The notes: generated from the sequence alone by a model not told the origin. Positions 8,040-14,988 are shown, counted from the first letter of the stretch. The stretch is DNA of 24,124 nt from Candidatus Nealsoniibacteriota bacterium (GCA_030700195.1 JAUYKD010000044.1:1-24124), one strand, 5' to 3'. Made by a program: numbers and translations.

Positions 8040-8168
8040 CCCGTTAGAAGTCTGTCTTATATAGTTAATAACTAATTTCAGACAAGCCTTTGTTTTTAGT
8101 TATTCCCCCGCTATGCCTTGCAGAAAAAATTTGAATTAAATTTTTTCTGACTAGGACTTCTAACGGGG
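8039..8168 (-). mobile_element. Start-codon repeat element 3 (130 bp), at lepB
   Basis: The ends are inverted copies of CCCCGTTAGAAGTC (14 bp). Flanks are exact TTCA repeats at 8035-8038 and 8169-8172. Removal restores ATGAAAAAG for lepB. Internal hairpin CAGAAAAAATTT/AAATTTTTTCTG at 8121-8132 and 8138-8149. On the minus strand TTGTCT (8080-8085) and TATATA (8058-8063) lie 16 nt apart, a possible promoter about 20 nt before the GTG. The old ATG now begins a 20-residue peptide (MNPVRSPSQKKF...) that ends inside the element. Confidence 0.87.
8058..8085 (-). promoter_or_regulatory. Candidate promoter carried by element 3
   Basis: TTGTCT - 16 nt - TATATA on the minus strand, pointing to lepB. 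The same boxes and spacing occur in element 4 in front of topA. Each box is 4-5 of 6 to consensus. Untested. Confidence 0.45.
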
Positions 8169-8176
8169 TTCATAAA

Positions 8177-8232
8177 CCGAGTCCCGCTGAGCGGGACGAA
8201 GGTGGAGATGAGCCTTTAGGTTCATCGACCAC
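8177..8232 (-). repeat. Family B palindromic repeat in the lepB leader
   Basis: On the minus strand GTCGATGAA-N8-CATCTCCAC followed by CTTCG and CCGCTC, matching the copies in pth and topA. The core forms a hairpin (GATGA...TCATC with outer GTGG/CCAC). An adjoining perfect hairpin GTCCCGC-TGA-GCGGGAC lies at 8181-8197. A short open frame through it ends in TGA overlapping the original lepB ATG. The stretch 8233-8294 holds only a small hairpin (AAAGAAG...CTTCTTT, 8261-8280). Confidence 0.65.
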
Positions 8233-8294
8233 GACTTTAATTTATTAAGCCGAAGGTGAAAAAGAAGTTTTGGCTTCTTTGTCCTTATTTTATC

Positions 8295-8322
8295 ATTATA
8301 CTATTTTTTTACTTAAAAGCAA
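8295..8322 (-). promoter_or_regulatory. Promoter of the lepB operon
   Basis: Perfect -10 TATAAT (minus strand, 8295-8300) with TTGCTT 16 nt upstream (8317-8322). It drives leftward and overlaps the divergent pth promoter, so the two likely compete or are co-controlled. Its start site would leave a leader of about 115 nt to the original lepB ATG. Confidence 0.6.
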
Positions 8323-8324
8323 GC

Positions 8325-8330
8325 TATACT
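8325..8330 (+). promoter_or_regulatory. -10 box of pth; leaderless arrangement
   Basis: TATACT ends 7 nt before the pth ATG (8338), so transcription would begin at or next to the start codon. No Shine-Dalgarno is present. The -35 region is poor. Confidence 0.5.
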
Positions 8331-8337
8331 ATAATTA

Positions 8338-8853
8338 ATGATTTTAGTTGTCGGGCTCGGCAATCCGGGCAAACAATACGAAAAAACCAGACACAATGTC
8401 GGCTCCAGAATAGTCGATGAACTTCATTCATCTCCACACTTCGCTACCGCTCGTATAATTAAAGAACTGGCTAAAGACAAGAAAGAAGGAGTTGTTTTGG
8501 CGCAACCTCATAGTTTTATGAATGATTCTGGCCAAGCAGTAAAAAAGTTGATGGGATTCTATAAACTGAAGTCGGAAAACCTCTGGGTCATACACGATGA
8601 CGCTGATCTGCCTATTGGTGAAATAAAGATCGTTAAAAACAGGGGTTCAGCCGGCCATAAAGGAGTTCAATCGATAATTGAAGAATTAAAAACAAAAGAT
8701 TTCAATAGAATAAGAATAGGCATACAGCCTAAAACCGGCAAGCCCAAAACCTTGGAAAAGTTCGTTCTGCAAAACTTTACAAAAGATGAAGAAAGGCTTA
8801 TAAAAAAAGCTGTTGAAGGAACAATCCAAACAATTAATAATATCAATAAATAA
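8338..8853 (+). CDS. pth: Peptidyl-tRNA hydrolase
   Basis: Frees tRNAs from peptidyl-tRNAs that drop off ribosomes. It has GLGNPG at 6-11, catalytic His19 in TRHNVG, FMN at 60-62, the HDDADLP block at 86-92 and GSAGHKG at 103-109, all diagnostic of bacterial Pth. Length 171 is slightly short. Residues about 26-43 (DELHSSPHFATARII) match the family B repeat found twice in topA, in the same reading frame, and stand where relatives have an unrelated helix, so this segment is probably repeat-derived. It is transcribed alone, divergent from lepB, with its own terminator. Confidence 0.95.
   Translation: MILVVGLGNPGKQYEKTRHNVGSRIVDELHSSPHFATARIIKELAKDKKEGVVLAQPHSFMNDSGQAVKKLMGFYKLKSENLWVIHDDADLPIGEIKIVKNRGSAGHKGVQSIIEELKTKDFNRIRIGIQPKTGKPKTLEKFVLQNFTKDEERLIKKAVEGTIQTINNINK
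8414..8465 (+). repeat. Family B palindromic repeat, in-frame in pth
   Basis: CGATGAA...TTCATCTCCAC followed by CTTCGCTACCGCTCG, matching the two topA copies; the core is 3 nt shorter than in topA, which keeps the frame. Encodes DELHSSPHFATARII. Confidence 0.7.
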
Positions 8854-8873
8854 GCTTTTGGTTGTGAGCATCA

Positions 8874-8903
8874 CCCCCTATTTCCTAGATAGGGGGAATT
8901 TTT
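8874..8903 (+). terminator. Rho-independent terminator of pth
   Basis: CCCCCTAT-TTCCTAG-ATAGGGGG (8-bp perfect stem) followed by AATTTTT, 20 nt after the pth stop. On the other strand it lacks a good T-run. Confidence 0.85.
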
Positions 8904-8925
8904 AAACCTTGTAAGATTGTTTCCT

Positions 8926-9036
8926 CTATATACCTTCATAGCCCAAGGTTATAAGTTCTCTCGCAAGTAAAAGGTTATGATGTCTATCAGCTATACCAAA
9001 CAATGGACCTGCTAAATAAAGACTTATCTTTTCCAT
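8926..9036 (-). pseudogene. Remnant of a nucleoside 2-deoxyribosyltransferase-like gene
   Basis: A 36-codon frame opens with ATG 6 nt after a good Shine-Dalgarno (GAAGGA, 9043-9048), one of the few in the window. It reads MEKISLYLAGPLFGIADR, then ...LARELITLGYEGI and stops. The motif YLAGPLF and the spacing to L...LGYE match the N-terminal strand and helix of the nucleoside deoxyribosyltransferase family, normally about 140 residues. Nothing further of the domain follows: the pth terminator begins 23 bp beyond. The frame breaks at GYEGI where relatives have GYEV; dropping one G would continue it for some 20 codons of non-family sequence. It is most likely a decayed 5' fragment. Confidence 0.5.
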
Positions 9037-9087
9037 TTTTATTCCTTCTTTCTTTTTTCAATTTTGAAATACGACTTCCTTTAATAC

Positions 9088-9134
9088 TTTAAATTACAAC
9101 ATACCATTTAGAAAGTCAACTTTTGTAATTTAAA
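9088..9134. repeat. 12-bp inverted repeat between the remnant gene and topA
   Basis: TTTAAATTACAA (9088-9099) and TTGTAATTTAAA (9123-9134) are perfect inverse copies separated by 23 bp. They overlap the likely topA promoter zone and could be a repressor site or only an AT-rich hairpin. The rest of 8904-9160 shows nothing else I can name. Confidence 0.45.
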
Positions 9135-9164
9135 AGAAATAGTGTTAGATTTAAAAAATATGAA

Positions 9165-9298
9165 CCCCGTTAGAAGTCCTAGTCATAAAAAATTTTCTTT
9201 AGTAAAATTTTTATGCAAGGCACTGATGAGGGTGTAATCAAAGACAAGGGTTTGTCCTAAATTAGCTAAATACTATATAAGACAGACTTCTAACGGGG
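9165..9298 (+). mobile_element. Start-codon repeat element 4 (134 bp), at topA
   Basis: The ends are inverted copies of CCCCGTTAGAAGTC. Flanks are TGAA at 9161-9164 and 9299-9302. Removal restores ATGAAACTT for topA. Hairpin CATAAAAAATTTT/AAAATTTTTATG at 9184-9196 and 9204-9215: its base changes against elements 3 and 5 are paired on both arms, so the stem is kept. Orientation to the gene equals elements 1, 3 and 5. The old ATG (9160) now begins a 25-residue frame starting MNPVRSPSHKKF. Confidence 0.87.
9252..9279 (+). promoter_or_regulatory. Candidate promoter carried by element 4
   Basis: TTGTCC (9252-9257) - 16 nt - TATATA (9274-9279), about 19 nt before the topA GTG; same boxes and spacing as in element 3. 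Confidence 0.45.
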
Positions 9299-11421
9299 TG
9301 AAACTTATTATAGTAGAGTCTCCAACAAAATCTAAAACCTTACAAAACTTTTTAGGACCAAAATATAAGGTCCTCTCTTCCTACGGCCACATCAGAGACT
9401 TACCTAAGGGCGAGCTCGGCGTTGATGTTGAGAATGACTTTGAACCAAAATACGTTATCCCGACAAAAGCAAGAAAAAATCTTAACAGCCTTAAGCAAGA
9501 GTCGCAAAAGGCAGACGTAACAATCCTGGCTACGGATGAAGATAGAGAAGGAGAAGCTATTGCCTGGCACCTGTCTCAATCCTTAACGTTAAAGAATAAA
9601 AAAACATATCAAAGAATAGCTTTTCATGAAATTACCAAGCCAGCTGTTGAAGAAGCTTTAAAAAACCCAAGAGAAATAGATATGAATTTAGTTAACGCCC
9701 AGCAAGCAAGAAGAGTGCTGGATAGAATCGTTGGCTATAAACTCTCTCCTTTTTTATGGAAAAAAGTGGCCAGAGGGTTGTCGGCCGGCCGAGTTCAGTC
9801 GGTGGCCGTCAGATTGGTGGTTGAAAAAGAAAGAGAAATAGAAAAATTTAATTCTCAAGAATACTGGACCATCATAGCTTTGCTGAAAAAATATGGAGAA
9901 GGCGATGAAGCTAAAGCTTCATCTTCACCCTTCGCTATCGCTCGGGTATTTGAAGCATTTTTAATCAAACAAGATGAAAAACCCATCTCTAAGCTTGATA
10001 TTAAAACGGAAAAAGAAGCAAAAAGCATTGTTGAAGACTTAAAAAACGCAAAATACCAAGTAATAAATATTGAAAAAAAAGAAGTAAGAAAAAATCCCCT
10101 GCCGCCCTTCACCACCAGCACCTTGCAACAAGAAGCCTGGAGATATTATAAATTTCCGGCAAAATTTACCATGCGACTCGCTCAAAGATTGTATGAAACC
10201 GGAAAAATTACCTATCATCGAACCGATTCTCTAAATCTTTCCGATACGGCCTTGATTGCTGCTAAAAAGTTTATTGCTGAAAATTACGGAGATAATTATT
10301 ACCAATTTAGAAAATTCAAAACCAAATCCAAAGGGGCCCAGGAGGCTCACGAAGCAATCAGGCCGACCCGCCCAAATTTCACTCCGCGAAATTCTGGCGG
10401 GCAGGCTTCTCCAAAAGACAAAAACGAAGAAAAGTTGTATGATTTAATTTGGCGGAGATTTATTGGCTGCCAAATGAAAGAAGCCCTATTTAATTCAACA
10501 ACGGCTGATATTGAAGCAAATAAATGCATCTTCAGAGCCAACGGACAATCCTTAAAGTTTGACGGATTCTTAAAAGTATATCCGAAAAAAGGCGATGAAT
10601 CTAAAGATTCATCTTTACCCTTCGCCAACGCTCGGGTTTTTGAAGAAACAGAATTGCCGGCTCTGGAGAAAAAAGAAGGGCTGGAACTTATTAAATTAAA
10701 TCCCCTTCAACATTTTACCCAACCACCCGCCAGATTTACTGAAGCCACTTTAATAAAAGCCTTAGAAACGCAAGGGATTGGCCGGCCTTCAACTTATGCT
10801 CCGATTATCTCAACAATTCAAGATAGAAACTATATTGAAAAAGACGAAAAAAAGCACTTTCTGCCTACTGAAATCGGCTTGGTGGTAAACGACATCCTTG
10901 TCAATCATTTCCCGGAAATCGTTGACATTAAGTTTACTGCGGACATGGAAGAAAAGCTTGATGAAATCGCCCAAGGACAAAAAGAATGGAAAACAATTAT
11001 GCAAGAATTTTATAACCCTTTCAGCGAAAACTTAGAAAAAAAATACAGGGATGTTTCAAAAAAGGAATTTACTGAACAACCCACAAAAAAAACTTGCCCA
11101 AAGTGCGATGGCCCTCTTTTAGTTCGGCTGGGTAAATTCGGCAAGTTTTACGCTTGCAGTAAATTCCCGAAGTGCAGATATACTGAATCTCTGCAAGAAA
11201 ACGCTTTAGGAATCAAATGCCCTAAATGCAAAGAAGGAAAAGTTGTCACAAAAAGAACGAAAAAAAATAAGATATTTTACGGCTGCAGCCTCTTTCCAAA
11301 ATGCGATTTTGCCTTGTGGGACAAACCGGTTAACGAAACCTGTCCTAAATGTAATTCTCTATTGGTTGAAAAATATAAAAAATTAAACTGTTCTAATAAA
11401 GAGTGTAATTTTAAGAAGTAG
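9298..11421 (+). CDS. topA: DNA topoisomerase I
   Basis: Type IA enzyme relaxing negative supercoils. The Toprim domain has Glu7 in VESPTKS and Asp80/Asp82/Glu84 in ATDEDREGE. The catalytic tyrosine is Tyr306 in ITYHRTDS (most relatives have YMRTDS). Three C-terminal cysteine-rich zinc ribbons occupy about 600-705. The frame starts with GTG at 9298-9300, formed by the end of element 4; the native start was ATG at 9160-9162. Three palindromic repeats are inserted in-frame: residues 202-219 and 432-448 (both GDE.K.SS.PFA.ARVF) and 357-370. All lie in stretches that vary between relatives, away from catalytic residues. relA follows after 2 nt. Confidence 0.96.
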   Translation: MKLIIVESPTKSKTLQNFLGPKYKVLSSYGHIRDLPKGELGVDVENDFEPKYVIPTKARKNLNSLKQESQKADVTILATDEDREGEAIAWHLSQSLTLKNKKTYQRIAFHEITKPAVEEALKNPREIDMNLVNAQQARRVLDRIVGYKLSPFLWKKVARGLSAGRVQSVAVRLVVEKEREIEKFNSQEYWTIIALLKKYGEGDEAKASSSPFAIARVFEAFLIKQDEKPISKLDIKTEKEAKSIVEDLKNAKYQVINIEKKEVRKNPLPPFTTSTLQQEAWRYYKFPAKFTMRLAQRLYETGKITYHRTDSLNLSDTALIAAKKFIAENYGDNYYQFRKFKTKSKGAQEAHEAIRPTRPNFTPRNSGGQASPKDKNEEKLYDLIWRRFIGCQMKEALFNSTTADIEANKCIFRANGQSLKFDGFLKVYPKKGDESKDSSLPFANARVFEETELPALEKKEGLELIKLNPLQHFTQPPARFTEATLIKALETQGIGRPSTYAPIISTIQDRNYIEKDEKKHFLPTEIGLVVNDILVNHFPEIVDIKFTADMEEKLDEIAQGQKEWKTIMQEFYNPFSENLEKKYRDVSKKEFTEQPTKKTCPKCDGPLLVRLGKFGKFYACSKFPKCRYTESLQENALGIKCPKCKEGKVVTKRTKKNKIFYGCSLFPKCDFALWDKPVNETCPKCNSLLVEKYKKLNCSNKECNFKK
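9901..9955 (+). repeat. Family B palindromic repeat, first copy in topA
   Basis: Core GATGAAGCTAAAGCTTCATC is a 20-bp palindrome, followed by CTTCGCTATCGCTCGGG. Encodes GDEAKASSSPFAIARVF. Confidence 0.8.
10367..10405. repeat. Family A palindromic repeat in topA
   Basis: CCCGCCCAAATTTC - ACTCCGC - GAAATTCTGGCGGG, then CAGG. Encodes residues 357-370 (RPNFTPRNSGGQAS region), read in the opposite direction from the nrdG copy. Confidence 0.75.
10591..10645 (+). repeat. Family B palindromic repeat, second copy in topA
   Basis: Core GATGAATCTAAAGATTCATC, followed by CTTCGCCAACGCTCGGG. The two bases that differ from the first copy are compensatory across the palindrome. Encodes GDESKDSSLPFANARVF in the same frame. 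Confidence 0.8.
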
Positions 11422-11423
11422 GC

Positions 11424-13196
11424 ATGGCTGGCCCTCAAATACAATACATTATTAAACAAAGCTCCGAGCCAGAGCTGATTAAAAATGCTTTTGAGTTTGC
11501 CGAAGAAGCTCACCAGGGTCAAAAAAGAGCTTCAGGAGAAGGCTATATCTTCCATCCCCTGAGAGTTGCAAACACCCTAAGCGCCATGAAGCTCGACTCA
11601 AAAACAGTGGCGGCGGGACTCTTGCATGATATTGTTGATGACACAGATAAAACTTTAGGAGAAATTGAAGAGAAATTCGGTAAAGAAATATCTTTTTTAG
11701 TCAATGGAGTCAGCAAACTCGGCAAATTAAGATATCCCAAAGAAGAACTGACTCTAGAGCCCATAGAAATGAGGGTGAAAAATCCCATTGACTTAAGAGC
11801 TGAAAACTTAAGGAAAATGTTTTTTGCCATGGCTGAAGATTTGAGGGTAGTTTTAATTAAGCTGGCCGACAGATTAGATAATATGGAAACCCTTGGCTCT
11901 ATCCCGCCAAAAAAACAACAAAGAATCGCCTTAGAAACGCTGGAAATCTTCGCTCCGCTGGCTAATAGATTGGGCATTGGAGATATAAGAAGCAAACTGC
12001 AGGATCTGGCCTTTATGTATCTTTACCCGAAAGAATACGAATGGCTGCTGAAAAACGTTCAAGAAAGATATGAGACAAGAAAGAAATATCTGGAAAAGGT
12101 AAAAAAAGTCCTGACAAAAATCTTGAAGAAAGAAGGAATTAAAATAATCGATATCCACTTCCGGCCAAAACACTATTGGACTCTTTATCAAAAACTTTTA
12201 AAGCACGAAAAGAATTTTGACAGAATCTACGACTTAGTGGCTTTAAGGATAATTGTAAAAGATATCAAGAACTGCTACGGAGTTTTAGGAATAATTCATA
12301 AGTTTTGGAGGCCTCTGCCGGGCAGAATCAAGGACTATATCGCTTTTCCCAAACCCAACGGCTACCAAGCTCTTCATACAACTTGCTTTTGCCTTAACGG
12401 TAAAATCATTGAAATACAGATTAAAACGCAAGAAATGCACGACGAGGCGGAATACGGCATTACCGCCCACTGGGCCATGAAAGAAGGAATTAATTTAAAA
12501 AGTCAGAGAAAAAACTTCGCTTGGGTTCAGCAGTTAAAAGACTGGCAGAAAAAAATCACCAAACCAAAAGACTTTTTAGAAGGGTTGAAGATTGATTTCT
12601 TTAGAAACAGGATTTTTATATTCACCCCTAAGGGAGATGTCATTGACCTGCCTGAAGGAGCCTGTCCGATTGATTTTGCCTACGCCGTCCATTCTGAAAT
12701 CGGCAATCGCTGCAGCGCTGCCAAGATTAATGGTAAAATAACCCAGCTTTCCCGCCCGTTAAAAAACGGCGACGTGGTTGAAATTATTATTGACAAAAAC
12801 AAAAAACCATCAAAAGACTGGCTGAAGTACGTTAAAACCAGCTTAGCCCGCTCAAGAATAAAAAACTTTTTGAAACAGGATTCGCCGGCCGAAAACTTAA
12901 AAAACTTCCTAAAGAAGAAAGTTGAACAGATTCGAGCCCTGCCTAAATTCAATCGTCAGCCCAAACTACCTAAAAAACCTAAAACAAAGATGGCTATTTC
13001 TTTGTCAGGGCATACCGACATCCGTTCTCATTTAGCCAAATGCTGTTCTCCTAAAGAAGGCGACGAATTAAAGGCCTATATTACACAAAACCATACAATA
13101 GCCATCCACAAGGCTGATTGCAAAGACTTTCTCAAATTGCAAAAAAAATGGCCCCAAAAAACCATTGAGGCTAAATGGAAAAAAATTATCCGTTAA
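11424..13196 (+). CDS. RelA/SpoT-family (p)ppGpp synthetase/hydrolase
   Basis: Long RelA/SpoT homolog that makes, and probably degrades, the alarmone (p)ppGpp. The HD hydrolase domain is at the N-terminus with His44 (IFHP) and His68-Asp69 (LLHDIVDDT). The synthetase domain shows RIYDLVALRI at 267-276 and FPKPNGYQALHTT at 308-320. The TGS domain is about 391-452 and a conserved cysteine segment (AKCCSPKEGD, Cys540-Cys541) follows. At 590 residues it stops without the ACT domain of E. coli RelA/SpoT (over 700 residues), so sensing of starved ribosomes or partner proteins may differ. It follows topA by 2 nt; its stop overlaps the parB stop by 4 bases (TTAA shared). Confidence 0.93.
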   Translation: MAGPQIQYIIKQSSEPELIKNAFEFAEEAHQGQKRASGEGYIFHPLRVANTLSAMKLDSKTVAAGLLHDIVDDTDKTLGEIEEKFGKEISFLVNGVSKLGKLRYPKEELTLEPIEMRVKNPIDLRAENLRKMFFAMAEDLRVVLIKLADRLDNMETLGSIPPKKQQRIALETLEIFAPLANRLGIGDIRSKLQDLAFMYLYPKEYEWLLKNVQERYETRKKYLEKVKKVLTKILKKEGIKIIDIHFRPKHYWTLYQKLLKHEKNFDRIYDLVALRIIVKDIKNCYGVLGIIHKFWRPLPGRIKDYIAFPKPNGYQALHTTCFCLNGKIIEIQIKTQEMHDEAEYGITAHWAMKEGINLKSQRKNFAWVQQLKDWQKKITKPKDFLEGLKIDFFRNRIFIFTPKGDVIDLPEGACPIDFAYAVHSEIGNRCSAAKINGKITQLSRPLKNGDVVEIIIDKNKKPSKDWLKYVKTSLARSRIKNFLKQDSPAENLKNFLKKKVEQIRALPKFNRQPKLPKKPKTKMAISLSGHTDIRSHLAKCCSPKEGDELKAYITQNHTIAIHKADCKDFLKLQKKWPQKTIEAKWKKIIR

Positions 13197-14071
13197 GCTT
13201 TTTTGATATTATCCTCTAAAAACTTCTCTACCTCTTTTTTGGAGTCAAAAAAGATGCTTAGCTTGGGTTTTTGGGCAATGATGGTCAACTTAATTTCTTT
13301 TATGCCTAAAATATCTCTGAATTTATTCTCAAGTTCTTTTATTTCTTTTGATGTGCCCGGAACATGGCGCTTGACTGGCTGCCAAATACTTAATTTCTGA
13401 GCCAAACTTTCCACTTCCCTGACATTAAGCCCGTCCCTTATCGTTTGAACAAGAACGGCTTTTTGCTTTTCCGGAGAGCTGACCGCTAAAATAGCTCTGG
13501 CATGCCCCTCGCTGATTTTTTCCTCTCTTAAAGCTCTCTTAATTTCCTCAGGCAAATCAAGCAAACGTAAAGTATTAGCCACCGCTTCCCGGCTTTTACC
13601 GCAAAGCTTGCCGATATCTTTCTGTAAAAAATTAAATTCTTTTTGTAATCTATAATAAGCTTCGGCTTTTTCCATGGCATTCAAATCCATTCTTTGAACA
13701 TTCTCAACTAAAGAAACCTCCAGCTTTTCTTGCTCAGTAGGATCCCTGACAATCACCGGCACTTGCGTCAACCCTATTGTTTTGGCCGCCAAAAATCTTC
13801 TTTCCCCGGCCACCAATTGGTATTCGGTACCCGACTCTTTTTCAATGCGGCTGACCAGCAATGGCTGTAAAATTCCGTATTCTTTAATTGAATCTGCCAA
13901 AGCCTGCAACCCCTCCTGGTTAAAATTTTTCCTCGGCTGATAAGGATTAGATTTTATTTTTTCCAGTTCAATATAAAAAATCGGCTCCTGTTTAGTTTCA
14001 GATTCTTCAGAGATTTTTCCCGATTTCTTGGGAATCAGAGATTCAAGTCCCCGGCCAAAAGGTTGTTTCAC
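13193..14071 (-). CDS. parB: Chromosome-partitioning protein ParB
   Basis: CTP-dependent DNA clamp that loads at parS and spreads. The native N-terminus MKQPFGRGLESLIP matches the ParA-stimulating peptide of ParB proteins. The CTP/arginine patch GERRFLAAK, the helix-turn-helix with KSREAVANTLRLLDLP and a C-terminal dimer domain follow. I place the start at GTG 14069-14071, formed by the end of element 5 and the duplicated target. The frame stays open into the element, and starting at an ATG there (14111-14113) would add MKLAICYIEQTSNG, which is element-encoded and unlike any ParB. No parS palindrome was found in the window. The gene converges on relA. Confidence 0.94.
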   Translation of the reverse strand: MKQPFGRGLESLIPKKSGKISEESETKQEPIFYIELEKIKSNPYQPRKNFNQEGLQALADSIKEYGILQPLLVSRIEKESGTEYQLVAGERRFLAAKTIGLTQVPVIVRDPTEQEKLEVSLVENVQRMDLNAMEKAEAYYRLQKEFNFLQKDIGKLCGKSREAVANTLRLLDLPEEIKRALREEKISEGHARAILAVSSPEKQKAVLVQTIRDGLNVREVESLAQKLSIWQPVKRHVPGTSKEIKELENKFRDILGIKEIKLTIIAQKPKLSIFFDSKKEVEKFLEDNIKKA

Positions 14072-14200
14072 CCCGTTAGAAGTCTGTTCTATGTAGCATA
14101 TAGCTAATTTCAAACAGACCTTCGTTTAATTATATTCCCCGTTATTGCCCTGCAGAAAAAATTTCATTCAAATTTTTTCTGGCCAAGACTTCTAACGGGG
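14071..14200 (-). mobile_element. Start-codon repeat element 5 (130 bp), between parA and parB
   Basis: The ends are inverted copies of CCCCGTTAGAAGTCT. Flanks are 5-bp TTTCA at 14066-14070 and 14201-14205. Removal restores ATGAAACAACC for parB, overlapping the parA stop as ATGA. Hairpin CAGAAAAAATTT/AAATTTTTTCTG at 14153-14164 and 14170-14181. The promoter-like boxes of elements 3 and 4 are degraded here (CTGTTT, TACATA). Confidence 0.87.
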
Positions 14201-14202
14201 TT

Positions 14203-14973
14203 TCATGTTGTTGGGCTTAAATTAATAAATTCTTCCGCCAATTCTCGGTAGGCCTTAGCGGCCAGAGAAGTTGGCGCATATTGCAATATTGTTTTGCCGG
14301 TTCTCGGCGCTTCGGCCAGACAAACCTGCCTGGGAATAACAGTATCAAAAACATAACCCGGGAAATTTCTCCTGATTTCTTTGGCAACTTCTCTGGATAA
14401 CCGGTTGTTTCTATTATACATTGTTAAAAGCGCGCCCGTAATCTTCACGTCCTGCCCGAGATTTTCTTTAACTAAACGAATGGTATTTAACAACTGTTCA
14501 AGCCCTTCCAAAGCCAGATACTCGCACTGCACCGGAATTAAAACTTCGTTTGACGCACAAAGGGCGTTAATGGTCAAAGGACCTAAACTTGGAGGAGAAT
14601 CAATAAAAATAAAATCATAACCATCTTTCACTTTATCAATCATTTCTTTTAATTTAAATTCTCTATTTTCGGTATTGACCAGTTCTATAGTAGCTCCGGC
14701 TAAATCCGGAGAAGAAGGCATAATTTCATAGCCAAAGAAAGGACTTTTGCGAATAATGGCCGAAGGACTGACATGGCCCATTAAAGCGTGATAAATAGAC
14801 AAAGGCAAGTTTTTTGAGTTGATTCCTAAAGAAAAGGTGGCGTTGGCCTGATGGTCAAAGTCAACTAAAAGAACTCTTTTGCCAAGAGCCGCTAGAAAAA
14901 CCGGAAGATTAACGCTGACATTAGTTTTACCGACCCCTCCCTTATTATTGGCCACGCAAATAACTCTAGTCAT
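14203..14973 (-). CDS. parA: Chromosome-partitioning ATPase ParA (Soj-like)
   Basis: Deviant Walker ATPase that with ParB segregates the chromosome. The Walker A motif KGGVGKTN is at 11-18, the Walker A' region LLVDFDHQANAT includes Asp38 and Asp40, and FIFIDSPPSLG is Walker B. The family usually has GKTT; the Asn18 after Thr17 is a conservative change. Length 256 is normal for chromosomal ParA. The stop TGA overlaps the original parB ATG, so the pair was translationally coupled until element 5 inserted. A TGn-extended -10 box lies 6 nt before the ATG. Confidence 0.95.
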   Translation of the reverse strand: MTRVICVANNKGGVGKTNVSVNLPVFLAALGKRVLLVDFDHQANATFSLGINSKNLPLSIYHALMGHVSPSAIIRKSPFFGYEIMPSSPDLAGATIELVNTENREFKLKEMIDKVKDGYDFIFIDSPPSLGPLTINALCASNEVLIPVQCEYLALEGLEQLLNTIRLVKENLGQDVKITGALLTMYNRNNRLSREVAKEIRRNFPGYVFDTVIPRQVCLAEAPRTGKTILQYAPTSLAAKAYRELAEEFINLSPTT

Positions 14974-14979
14974 TAAATT

Positions 14980-14988
14980 AGATTAACA
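14980..14988 (-). promoter_or_regulatory. Extended -10 box of parA; leaderless arrangement
   Basis: Minus strand TGT-TAATCT, ending 6 nt before the parA ATG at 14971-14973; no Shine-Dalgarno. Shares an 84-bp region with the divergent tRNA promoter. Confidence 0.5.

Noticed and set aside
14062..14071. GTGAAACAACC at the parB start resembles half of the parS site (GTGAAACA)
   Set aside because: Only a half-site; the GTG arises from the element end and the rest is parB coding sequence. No full palindrome is present.
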